Origin: Ktedonosporobacter rubrisoli
Lineage (GTDB): Bacteria; Chloroflexota; Ktedonobacteria; Ktedonobacterales; Ktedonobacteraceae
Length of the DNA: 64,000 nucleotides
NCBI RefSeq assembly: GCF_004208415.1
Contig: NZ_CP035758.1
Coordinates: 5,952,001 to 6,016,000 of the forward strand
Reading direction: 5' to 3'
The notes under the pieces were generated by a model, which worked only from the letters and a program-made list of their open reading frames with translations, did no database searches and was not told the origin of the DNA. This document shows positions 1-7,960 of the stretch, piece after piece; the stretch's first letter is position 1; each line of letters begins with the position of its first letter. Position numbers and translations under genes: made by a program.

Positions 1-1339
1 CTACAACAGCTTCTTCATAGCGCTTAAGTAATACAAGAGTAATGCCTTTAGCATAATAAACTTCTCCATTTTGAGGATCAAGTATCAGCGCTTGTTCATA
101 AGCGGCACAGGCTTCTTCAAGACGTCCAAGTCCACGGAGTAAATTTCCTTTGCCTACGTAGGCTACAGAATTATTAGGGGCAATTTTGATAGATTTATTG
201 TAGCATGTAAGAGCTTCTTTACTACGCTCTAATTTTGCAAGGACATCTCCTTTCCCATTGTAAGCCGAAACGTCCCCTGGATTAATCTTAATTGCCCGAT
301 TATAAGCAGTTAAAGCCTCTTTATAACGTCCCAACTGATAAAGAGCATTCCCTTTCCCATTATAGGCAGAAACGATCTGCTGATCGGCACGAAGCGCATG
401 CTCATAGGCTGCCAACGCTCTTTCATATTCTCCTTGGCCATAAAATACTTTACCTAGATTATTATAAGCAATTGCGTAATCCGGTAAAAGTTTAACAGCT
501 TTTTCGAAAGCTTGTATCGATTTTTTATAACTATTAAGCTGATAAAAAGCATTTTCTTTATTATTAATAATCATAGCATTACTTGGATCATATATCAGAG
601 CCTGATCATAGGCTACAATTGCTTTTTTATACTCTTTATCTTGATATAATGCATTTCCTTTCCTAAACCATTGCTCTGCCTCTTTTCCAATAAAATCTGC
701 TTTCTGCAGATTGTCAGAGGATTGCAACAGCACGGTTTCGGCTTCACTATGGGGTGAAGGTACGATATGTCTCTGTTGATCGCATTCTAAGTAAGAATTA
801 TCAGATTTTCTAAGCTCTTGCTGTCCAATATTTTGTAACATTTGTTCCTGATAGGATATTTGTTGTGCGGCTTCAATATCATGCTTTCTTTGCCAGTTCT
901 TGGCAGCACTGATGATCTCTTCTACAATTTGGGTAAGCATCTCTTCCACATTCTCTATAGAAGCAAGTGGCTTATCCCCTCTCGGTAATGCTTGTAAGCC
1001 CGCAAATGGAGTTAGATCCCAATTAGGAATAGAGCGCACATAAATAGGAATAACGCAAGCATTGCCTTTTCTATGTCTTTCAAGGGAACACTGAAGCTGG
1101 TCGCTCCAGCATTCCTGAGAGTCAATATAGTCTGAACTAATGAGGAGAAGAATAATAGGGGCATTGCTCAAATGATAATCCAGTTCTGCTGCATGTTCTT
1201 CTCCTGGAAGTATTTTCCGTTTATGCCATATTTGAATAAGGCCTTGGCGCTCGAAAAGTCTGAGATGCCTTTCAACGTAGTATAACCAAGTCTCATCTGC
1301 ATCAGCAAAAGAGAAAAAAATCTCTAGTGGGTTTGACAT
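1..1339 (-). CDS. TIR domain-TPR repeat protein (C-terminus outside window)
   Basis: The frame is open from an ATG at 1339 to the left edge, at least 446 residues, so the C-terminus is missing. Residues about 1-150 look like a bacterial TIR domain: an EIFFSFADAD start, the IWHKRKILPGEE stretch, an IILLLISSDY core and the CVIPIYVRSIPNWD segment. A linker follows, and from about residue 215 there are seven 34-residue TPR units with consensus AYNGKGNALYQLGRYKEAL, the last cut by the edge. TIR-TPR proteins in bacteria are signalling or defence proteins; many bacterial TIRs hydrolyse NAD+, but activity here is not shown. The start is supported by AGGA nine bases upstream and by a good promoter. 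The DNA-level periodicity in the first 700 bases is the TPR coding repeat. Confidence 0.85.
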   Translation of the reverse strand, partial: MSNPLEIFFSFADADETWLYYVERHLRLFERQGLIQIWHKRKILPGEEHAAELDYHLSNAPIILLLISSDYIDSQECWSDQLQCSLERHRKGNACVIPIYVRSIPNWDLTPFAGLQALPRGDKPLASIENVEEMLTQIVEEIISAAKNWQRKHDIEAAQQISYQEQMLQNIGQQELRKSDNSYLECDQQRHIVPSPHSEAETVLLQSSDNLQKADFIGKEAEQWFRKGNALYQDKEYKKAIVAYDQALIYDPSNAMIINNKENAFYQLNSYKKSIQAFEKAVKLLPDYAIAYNNLGKVFYGQGEYERALAAYEHALRADQQIVSAYNGKGNALYQLGRYKEALTAYNRAIKINPGDVSAYNGKGDVLAKLERSKEALTCYNKSIKIAPNNSVAYVGKGNLLRGLGRLEEACAAYEQALILDPQNGEVYYAKGITLVLLKRYEEAVV

Positions 1340-1371
1340 GATATGAAATCCTAAAGTTAGTATTTCCTTGT

Positions 1372-1400
1372 AGTATAGTAAATTGTAGTTTTCTTATCAA
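1372..1400 (-). promoter_or_regulatory. Sigma-70-type promoter of the TIR-TPR gene
   Basis: On the minus strand TTGATA (1400-1395) is followed after exactly 17 bases by TATACT (1377-1372), about 33 bases before the ATG at 1339. The fit to consensus is good. Confidence 0.6.
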
Positions 1401-1586
1401 GTAGTTTACATAAAAGTATATATCTTCTCTCCCAATCGTTTCATCCTCTTTCATAAAAGAGTTTTGTGAGACCCTAAAAATCCTGTATTCTATTTATAAC
1501 AATTGAAAATTATGCTATGCAGAGCGGGCCAGGCCGCCTGGCCGAGCGCGACCCGTTCCGCTCAAATATGGGAAAGCGAGCTAGCG

Positions 1587-2474
1587 CTACTCTGGCTTGA
1601 GACGCACTTGCATAATGCCCAGCCAGAGGGCCCAGAGGGCAAAGCAGATAGTGGCCGGCGTGGTTAAGAGCGATTGGCCGGTAGGGGTGCTGGCCACGGC
1701 AACGGCGCTACCGCAGCCCAGGGCCGCCACAAGCATGCCTACATAACTGAACACAACCCAGATGCCAGGCCACAGGCGCATCCCCCGGCGGGCAATCATC
1801 ACGCCAAAGAAGAGAGCCGAGAGCGCCAGCAGCCCGGTTCCCACCGTATTCGTAATGATGGAGAAAATAGTTGTGAGGGTCGCGAAACTGCCTGGCACAG
1901 CTGAACCAGGCGTAAAGCCCCTACTTACAATCAAGACATGCAGCGTGCTGGCAATTGTGCCAAGAACGTAAGCGCTAATCCCAAAAATGCCTGCCCAGGC
2001 CGCCAGGACGGCAAAGCCCTTCCCACGCCAGGGATGAGGAGGCAAGACATTCTCATTCCCTTCGTCATCAGCAGCCTGCTCTTCTTCCTCTGCTTCCGCC
2101 TCCTCTTCGTCACCATCCAGCGCATTATCAGTCTGCTCGTCATCTTCCCCTTCATCAGCCTGCTCAGCCTCTTCCTCCTGAGCCATAAGCTCCTGAGCAA
2201 CAATAATACGATAAAGGGAGAAAGGAAACGTGAAGAGTAAGACAAAAGCCAGCGTCAGCAGGCCGCGATAGAGAATAAACTGCAAGCTATGATTGCTGAT
2301 CCAACTAAGATAGGGGGCAAAATGATCTACGTTTGCCTGGCTTAGGGCGATATTGTAGCCCTGTGGCGTGAGGACGAAGAATTGATACAGTGGTACCCCT
2401 AGCAAAAGGAGTAAGGCACTGACGATATAGTAAGCACCGTTGGTGCGCAAACGGGACAATAAACTGCGTTTCAT
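1587..2474 (-). CDS. Multi-pass membrane protein with acidic loop, unknown function
   Basis: This 295-residue protein has two hydrophobic segments near the N-terminus (about 15-35 and 65-90), then an unusually acidic stretch from about 95 to 143 made almost only of E, D, A and Q, then four more hydrophobic segments (about 155-180, 200-225, 235-258, 268-290). The acidic loop suggests a cytosolic, flexible, possibly cation-binding linker between two membrane halves. I do not recognise the family. The ATG at 2474 has only a weak ribosome binding site. The antisense frames through the acidic region are low-complexity shadows. Confidence 0.7.
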   Translation of the reverse strand: MKRSLLSRLRTNGAYYIVSALLLLLGVPLYQFFVLTPQGYNIALSQANVDHFAPYLSWISNHSLQFILYRGLLTLAFVLLFTFPFSLYRIIVAQELMAQEEEAEQADEGEDDEQTDNALDGDEEEAEAEEEEQAADDEGNENVLPPHPWRGKGFAVLAAWAGIFGISAYVLGTIASTLHVLIVSRGFTPGSAVPGSFATLTTIFSIITNTVGTGLLALSALFFGVMIARRGMRLWPGIWVVFSYVGMLVAALGCGSAVAVASTPTGQSLLTTPATICFALWALWLGIMQVRLKPE

Positions 2475-2959
2475 AATATTTATCTGGGCCTGGGCCCAAC
2501 CTTCTTATGCTATGGCAAGTCCTGCGTTTAGCGATCTCGCTTCAGGAAAGCCCTTAGCCTTTTGTAAGACCAATGCCAGCTGTACTGAAATGCCAGAAAA
2601 GAGGGCGGAGGAAGACTTACGCTATGTTTCTTCTCAGCACGCCATAAAAAGCTGTACGTACGCCAGCCATTGCGCCAAAATGCCTAAGGCGAGTGTAGCT
2701 ATTAGGCCGACGAGTGTCAAGCATAGCACAAATATTGTCGATCTGAATCGTATAGCAAGCAACAAAGCGTAGCCTTAGCTGGCGGAAACCAATAGCATGC
2801 CCCCGAACTTATCAAGATTTGATAAAGCGCATAAGATCGCCAGGCTCACTTCTTGTTGATAATGGGAGCCAGGATTATAATGCTCTTAGCTTGCACGATT
2901 ACGTGCAGAGGAGCAAAGGCCGAGATATGTTTTCAAGCCGCTCTGCAAGCCGTTGAGTT
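2475..2959. other. Intergenic region between divergent genes
   Basis: No convincing gene. A 110-codon frame on the plus strand (2440-2772) has no family resemblance and overlaps the divergent gene start. The right part holds the promoter of the GH15 gene. Confidence 0.5.
2853..2881 (+). promoter_or_regulatory. Sigma-70-type promoter of the GH15 gene
   Basis: TTGTTG (2853-2858), a 17-base spacer and a perfect TATAAT (2876-2881), about 95 bases before the GH15 start. Confidence 0.6.
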
Positions 2960-2980
2960 TTGGTAGGAGGAGAGACGATC

Positions 2981-4969
2981 ATGCCAAGAGATTTACCCCT
3001 GGGCAATGGTAAGTTATTACTGAATTTTGATAAAAGCTATAATCTGCGCGATATTTACTGGCCACATGTAGGTCAGTCGCTGCATACTGCTGGCGATGTT
3101 TCTCATTCCGGCGTATGGGTCAAAGGCCAGTTTGCCTGGTTCGATGCGCCTGAATGGGAGCGCGAGATGCAATATGACGACGAGACGCTTTCCACCGCCG
3201 TTACGCTCAAACATCCAGGATTGCAATTGCAGCTTGTCTTTCATGATAGCGTCGATTTCGACCGAAATATATTTCTACGCTACGCCGTTGTGACAAATCT
3301 TGCCAACGAGGAGCGCGAGGTGCGTCTCTTCTTCCACTACGATTGGCATATCTGGGGCGATGCCGAAGGCAATACAGTCTTTTACTATCCCTATCAGCAA
3401 GCCTTGATAGCCTACAAGCTGCAAGCATATTTTTTGCTGAGCGGGCAAATCAAAGTGGGAGAGCAGGTCAGCACCGGAATCAGCAGTTGGGCCACGGGCG
3501 TTAAGGAATTTCATGGCGCCGAGGGGACCTGGCGCGACGCAGAAGATGGCGAACTGGGCCGTAACCCAATTGCTCAGGGCTCCGTAGACGGCACGATTGC
3601 CCTGCATGTGCCATCGCTGGCCGCCGGGAGCAGCGGCGAGGTTTATCACTGGCTCGCCGTTGGCTCTGATTTAACTGCTGTCGTATCCCTTGATGATCTG
3701 CTCCGTAAGCGCGGACCAGAGACATTCCTCAAGCGCACGCGCAACTACTGGCATCTCTGGGTTAATAAGGATGAAGAGGATTTCTGCGGCCTCGCGCCCG
3801 AACTGATCGAGCAATATAAACGCAGCCTGCTGATCCTGCGCACCCAGATCGACCACGACGGAGCAATCATCGCCGCCAACGATGCGACGATGCGGCAACT
3901 CTCGGAGGATAGCTATTCGTATATGTGGCCCCGCGATGGCGCCCTGGTGGCCAATGCCCTCAGCCATGCAGGCTATTCGGAGATTACGCGCAGCTTTTAT
4001 GATTTCTGTAACTGCGTCCTGACCGAGGGCGGCTATCTTCTCCACAAATACAATCCAGATCGCTCGTGGGGGAGCAGTTGGGAATCCTGGGTAGCTAAGG
4101 ATGGTACCCCGCAATTGCCTATCCAGGAAGACGAAACCGCGCTGGTGATATATAGCCTCTGGCAGCACTATATCTGCTTCCACGATATTGAGTTTGTTGC
4201 CCCTCATTTTCGCTCGCTGGTTACCCCCGCCGCCGACTTTCTTGCCAGCTATCGCGAGCCGCATACGCGCCTACCTGATGCCAGCTATGATCTCTGGGAA
4301 GAGCGACGGGGCATTCTTAGCTATACAACTGCCACTGTCTATGCTGGCCTGAATGCCGCAGCCAATTTTTCACATATTTTCGGCGAGGAGGAATTAGCGG
4401 CTACCTATCGCCAGGCCGCCAACGAGATCAAAGAAGCTGCCCTGCAGCATCTCTGGGATGAGGAGCGCGGACATTTCTTGCGCATGATCACGATTGATAA
4501 GGCCGGCAATATAACCAGAGATACGACGCTGGATAGCAGCCTGTGCGGCCTGTTCCAATTTGGGATGCTTGCGGCCAATGATCCCAGGATGGAGCGCACC
4601 ATGCAAGCTCTCGAACAAACGCTCTGGGCTAAGACGGCGGTAGGTGGCATGGCTCGCTATGAGGACGATTACTACTATCAGGTGACCCACGATTTAAATC
4701 AAGCGCAGGGCAATCCCTGGTTTATCTGCACCTTATGGCTGGCTCAATATCGTATCGCCCATGCCACAACCCTCAATGAGCTGCAGCAGGCCATTCCTCT
4801 GCTCAGTTGGGCCCATACTCATGCCCTGCCCAGCGGCGTAATGGCCGAACAGATCAATCCATTTACCGGCGAGCCCCTGAGCGTTTCCCCGCTTACCTGG
4901 AGCCATGCCGAGTATGTGATGACTGTGCGCTGGTATGTGGGCAAACATCGAAAATTGCAGGCCATATAA
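2981..4969 (+). CDS. Glycoside hydrolase family 15 (glucoamylase-like)
   Basis: A 662-residue protein resembling bacterial/archaeal glucoamylases and related GH15 enzymes, which release glucose from the non-reducing ends of alpha-glucans or act on trehalose-like substrates. An N-terminal beta-sandwich domain covers about residues 1-265; the (alpha/alpha)6 catalytic barrel follows. Visible motifs are SYMWPRDGALVANAL in the barrel start, QEDETALVIYSLW, and DLWEERRGILSYTTATVYAG, which carries the expected general-acid glutamate. The general base is probably in the C-terminal INPFTGEPLSVSPLTWSHAE stretch. The ATG at 2981 is chosen over an in-frame TTG at 2960 because GGAGGAGAG lies directly upstream of it. 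There is no signal peptide, so a cytosolic role in storage-glucan or maltodextrin breakdown is likely. The exact substrate cannot be told. Confidence 0.88.
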   Translation: MPRDLPLGNGKLLLNFDKSYNLRDIYWPHVGQSLHTAGDVSHSGVWVKGQFAWFDAPEWEREMQYDDETLSTAVTLKHPGLQLQLVFHDSVDFDRNIFLRYAVVTNLANEEREVRLFFHYDWHIWGDAEGNTVFYYPYQQALIAYKLQAYFLLSGQIKVGEQVSTGISSWATGVKEFHGAEGTWRDAEDGELGRNPIAQGSVDGTIALHVPSLAAGSSGEVYHWLAVGSDLTAVVSLDDLLRKRGPETFLKRTRNYWHLWVNKDEEDFCGLAPELIEQYKRSLLILRTQIDHDGAIIAANDATMRQLSEDSYSYMWPRDGALVANALSHAGYSEITRSFYDFCNCVLTEGGYLLHKYNPDRSWGSSWESWVAKDGTPQLPIQEDETALVIYSLWQHYICFHDIEFVAPHFRSLVTPAADFLASYREPHTRLPDASYDLWEERRGILSYTTATVYAGLNAAANFSHIFGEEELAATYRQAANEIKEAALQHLWDEERGHFLRMITIDKAGNITRDTTLDSSLCGLFQFGMLAANDPRMERTMQALEQTLWAKTAVGGMARYEDDYYYQVTHDLNQAQGNPWFICTLWLAQYRIAHATTLNELQQAIPLLSWAHTHALPSGVMAEQINPFTGEPLSVSPLTWSHAEYVMTVRWYVGKHRKLQAI

Positions 4970-5190
4970 TCACGGGGCAAGTCGATAAGCAGATCAGGCC
5001 AATCTTCCCTACCATTTACTGACGATTGGATAATTTCGGTTTGCCGACGTCCTTAACCAGAGAAGGTAAGTCTCGCCAAAAACCAGGCCATACACTGGCA
5101 ATTGAGCTACCGCATGCCGGCTTTACGCCTGATTATGATCTGGCCTGGCTGAGATCTGGCCCGAAAATATCTAGACATGGGAGGATTTGG

Positions 5191-6480
5191 ATGCCGCGTT
5201 GGTTATATTTCTTGCTCATCTTTGCAGTTCTGGCTCCCCTGCTTGAGCTATTTCATCCGCCGCCACTGCTCCTATTTGTGATTGCGGCTCTGGGAATCAT
5301 ACCGCTGGCCTCATTAATTGGCCAGGCAGTTGAAGGAGTCGCCGAACATACAGGCGAGCGCGTTGGCGGCTTACTATTTGCCACCTTTGGCAATGCTACC
5401 GAATTGATAATTAGCATCTTCGCTTTGAGCGAAGGATTGGTGGATGTTGTCAGGGCTTCGATCATCGGCTCAATCCTGGGAAATGCACTGCTGGTGTTAG
5501 GTGTGGCTGTCTGCGTAGGTGGCTTTAAGCATGGCCGCTTGACCTTCGAGACCCGCCCGGCCAGCCAGTATGCATCCCTGCTCGCCGTGTGTATTGGCGG
5601 CCTGGTTCTTCCTACGGTAGCCGAATTACTCGCTTCCCGTACCAATCAGGCCCAGATCATAGAGCGCGGAATATTGCTCTCCGACTTCATTGCAGTTGTG
5701 CTCCTGCTGGGATACCTGGCTTTTATTCTCTTTAGCGTCTTCCAGCTAGGCGATAAGAACGACGAAGAGGACGATCTAGATCTGGCGATCGGCGCACGCT
5801 CTATGGCCGCGATCGCACGCTTGCTGGCCTATCGGCGCCACGTGGAAAAGAAAGCCGGGTCGGGTAAAAGCGGCCTCTTGCGCAACATTGACGCCACGGT
5901 TGATGCTATTGTTGCGCATGAAATCGAAACTCCTCCACTGGCCGAACAGTCCACGGAACAGGCTTTAGTGAAAGGTGAGGCTGCGCAACCTGCAAAGACG
6001 GAGCCGGAACATAAAAAGCCGCAGCTCTGGCGCTCCTTGCTGCTTTTATCGATTGCCACGATTGGCGTTGCCATTCTATCGGAAATCCTGGTTGGCTCGA
6101 TTGAGCCTGTAACCAAAACACTGGGCTGGAACGAGGGATTTGTTGGCCTTGTCTTTGTACCTCTGATCGGCGGATTACCGGAGTACTTCAACACAATCTC
6201 GATGGCTCTGGATAAACGCGTAGGAATGGTTTTAGCAGCCTCGGCCGGCTCCTCCATCCAGATTGCCTTGCTAGTCGCGCCAATTCTTGTCCTCATCAGC
6301 TTGCTAGCTCCGCAGCGGCTTGACCTGATCTTTAGCATTATTGAGCTAGCTGTTCTGGGTCTTGCCACTTTCCTCTTCAGCGAGATTACGCAGGATGGAG
6401 AGCTTGTCTGGCTTGAAGGGCTATTACTCGTGTTGCTCTATGTGATGATGGGCGGCACAGTCTTCCTGTTTGGCTCTTAA
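5191..6480 (+). CDS. Ca2+/H+ (cation/proton) antiporter, CaCA superfamily
   Basis: A 429-residue multi-spanning transporter of the CAX type, which exports Ca2+ in exchange for protons. The first-half signature is present: GGLLFATFGNATELIISIFA with SILGNALLVLG. The second-half signature is altered: PLIGGLPEYFNTISMAL keeps the key Glu but has Tyr where CAX proteins usually have His, followed by a conserved SAGSSIQIALLVAP. Between the halves lies an acidic run (DKNDEEDDLDL) and a cytosolic insert of about 80 residues, longer than usual. The frame extends upstream to a TTG at 5026, but that part resembles nothing in CAX proteins. The ATG at 5191 has GGGAGGA upstream and opens directly into the first membrane helix. 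Confidence 0.85.
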   Translation: MPRWLYFLLIFAVLAPLLELFHPPPLLLFVIAALGIIPLASLIGQAVEGVAEHTGERVGGLLFATFGNATELIISIFALSEGLVDVVRASIIGSILGNALLVLGVAVCVGGFKHGRLTFETRPASQYASLLAVCIGGLVLPTVAELLASRTNQAQIIERGILLSDFIAVVLLLGYLAFILFSVFQLGDKNDEEDDLDLAIGARSMAAIARLLAYRRHVEKKAGSGKSGLLRNIDATVDAIVAHEIETPPLAEQSTEQALVKGEAAQPAKTEPEHKKPQLWRSLLLLSIATIGVAILSEILVGSIEPVTKTLGWNEGFVGLVFVPLIGGLPEYFNTISMALDKRVGMVLAASAGSSIQIALLVAPILVLISLLAPQRLDLIFSIIELAVLGLATFLFSEITQDGELVWLEGLLLVLLYVMMGGTVFLFGS

Positions 6481-6547
6481 CCTCAGCCAATACGCCGGAA
6501 CCGCAACATTTCCAGCGCCCGGAAAGACTTCACCTCTGCAGTAGCGA

Positions 6548-6577
6548 CGCAGGATAGCAGTCAGTTGTTATCCTGCG
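6548..6577. terminator. Hairpin after the antiporter gene
   Basis: Perfect 9-bp inverted repeat CGCAGGATA / TATCCTGCG with a 12-base loop, about 70 bases after the stop. No T-run follows, so termination is only possible, not clear. Confidence 0.35.
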
Positions 6578-6718
6578 CATGACCGGTGCTTCATCTATTT
6601 TTAACGTTGGTAACTGTTTCCGCTTTTCATAACTTTTTTACGGCAGGAATAGAGTAAAGCCTGAGCATTTATGCTATACTATTGCACAAGGAAAAACGAA
6701 AGGGCCCGGAGATAAGTT

Positions 6719-7960
6719 ATGCGCATTCACAACATATCGCCCATTCCTGCATCCTTCCTCCATCAGCCGACCTGGGTACGGCTGATGATTATTGTGCTGT
6801 CTCTTCCCATCAGCCTTGGCATTTATATGTTAGTCTACCCCCATACGCATAACGGTACCTCGCTTGTTATTCCGCTCATACTGGCAGCCTGGTTTTATGG
6901 ATACAAGGGGATTGCCAGGGTCATCCCCTTCAATCTGGCCGGGATAATAAGCGTTAATAGTCTGATGGTTGGCACAATCTATTGGCCACAACAAATGATA
7001 TTAAGCTGCGCAACCGGCGTCACCGGTGGAGCACTTGTAGGCCTGGTAGTTAGTTATCTGCGAGCTACGGTAGACGCGATAGAGGAGGCGCGGCAGCAGG
7101 CCTTAAGGGCAGAGCAGGAGCGGGCGCGGGCCGAGGCCCAAAGAGTCGAAGCCATGCAGGCAGAGAGACTGATGATGCAAGCTTATGAGCATCAGTTACA
7201 ACTACATCAGATGAAAGATCAATTTATGCTTCATGTGAATCATGAGCTGCGCACCCCTTTGACAGAAGTCTATGGTTACCTGGAGTTGATGAGTATGCAG
7301 GCCGGCCAGTTGGACAAGTGTAGGCAAGAAATGTTTATCCAAAAAGCTATGGATAGCTGCGAAGAGCTCATCCACCTGGTAAATAACATTTTAGCGGCAG
7401 CCAATGCCAGTAAGAATATCCCAACCCAGATCGAAGAAATCCCACTAGAAGCGATCATTCAGGAGGCCCTGGGACATTTTAAATCACAAGTAAAACAAGC
7501 ATACAAGCTCGATATAGACGTCCCCGCCTCGTTAAGCGTCAGGGCGGATCGGCAATATCTCGTCCAGGTCCTTCACCACCTCCTGGCCAACGCTTTCAAA
7601 TATCCACCTCCACAGAGCACAATTACTATCAAGGCCGGCTGGCAAGAGAACAAGGCTGACCCCCATCAATCTCAACAGGTATGTATCAGTATAAGTGATA
7701 ATGGTCCGGGCATCGCGCCTGATGAAATGCCACAACTCTTTGAGAGCTTTGTGCGCCTGAGAAAGCACCAGCTATCAGGCACGTTAAGAGGCAGCGGTCT
7801 GGGGCTCTATATCTGCAAACAGCTTATCGAGGCAATGGGAGGCAAGATCTGGGCTGAGAGCTCCGGCATACCAGGCGAAGGATGTTGCTTCCATTTTATC
7901 CTTCCTGGCCCGATACGCCATGCGCTCCCGCCTCAAGAAACTACTATACAGGGAGAGTGA
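6719..7960 (+). CDS. Membrane-bound sensor histidine kinase
   Basis: A 413-residue protein with about three N-terminal membrane segments (residues about 20-120), a charged coiled-coil linker (about 120-165), and an intact kinase core. The H-box HVNHELRTPL carries the phospho-acceptor at about His175. The ATP-binding domain has an N-box (LLANAFKYPP), G1 (DNGPGIAPDE) and G2 (GSGLGLYICKQL). It should autophosphorylate and signal to a response regulator, but none is encoded next to it, so it is an orphan kinase. Its 3' end overlaps the convergent pseudokinase gene by 17 bases. A TATACT sits at 6675-6680, but without a good -35 element. Confidence 0.9.
   Translation: MRIHNISPIPASFLHQPTWVRLMIIVLSLPISLGIYMLVYPHTHNGTSLVIPLILAAWFYGYKGIARVIPFNLAGIISVNSLMVGTIYWPQQMILSCATGVTGGALVGLVVSYLRATVDAIEEARQQALRAEQERARAEAQRVEAMQAERLMMQAYEHQLQLHQMKDQFMLHVNHELRTPLTEVYGYLELMSMQAGQLDKCRQEMFIQKAMDSCEELIHLVNNILAAANASKNIPTQIEEIPLEAIIQEALGHFKSQVKQAYKLDIDVPASLSVRADRQYLVQVLHHLLANAFKYPPPQSTITIKAGWQENKADPHQSQQVCISISDNGPGIAPDEMPQLFESFVRLRKHQLSGTLRGSGLGLYICKQLIEAMGGKIWAESSGIPGEGCCFHFILPGPIRHALPPQETTIQGE

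Noticed and set aside
1..700. Regular repeats at the left edge resembling a CRISPR or satellite array
   Set aside because: The period is about 102 bases and translates on the minus strand into 34-residue TPR units; there are no constant repeats with variable spacers.
2440..2772. Plus-strand 110-codon open frame
   Set aside because: It overlaps the divergent membrane-protein start, lacks a ribosome binding site and resembles no family.
5026..5190. N-terminal extension of the Ca2+/H+ antiporter
   Set aside because: It starts with TTG, has no family similarity, and a well-placed GGGAGGA precedes the ATG at 5191.
5829..6368. Antisense 179-codon frame in the antiporter gene
   Set aside because: Ser/Arg-rich shadow frame opposite a conserved membrane protein.
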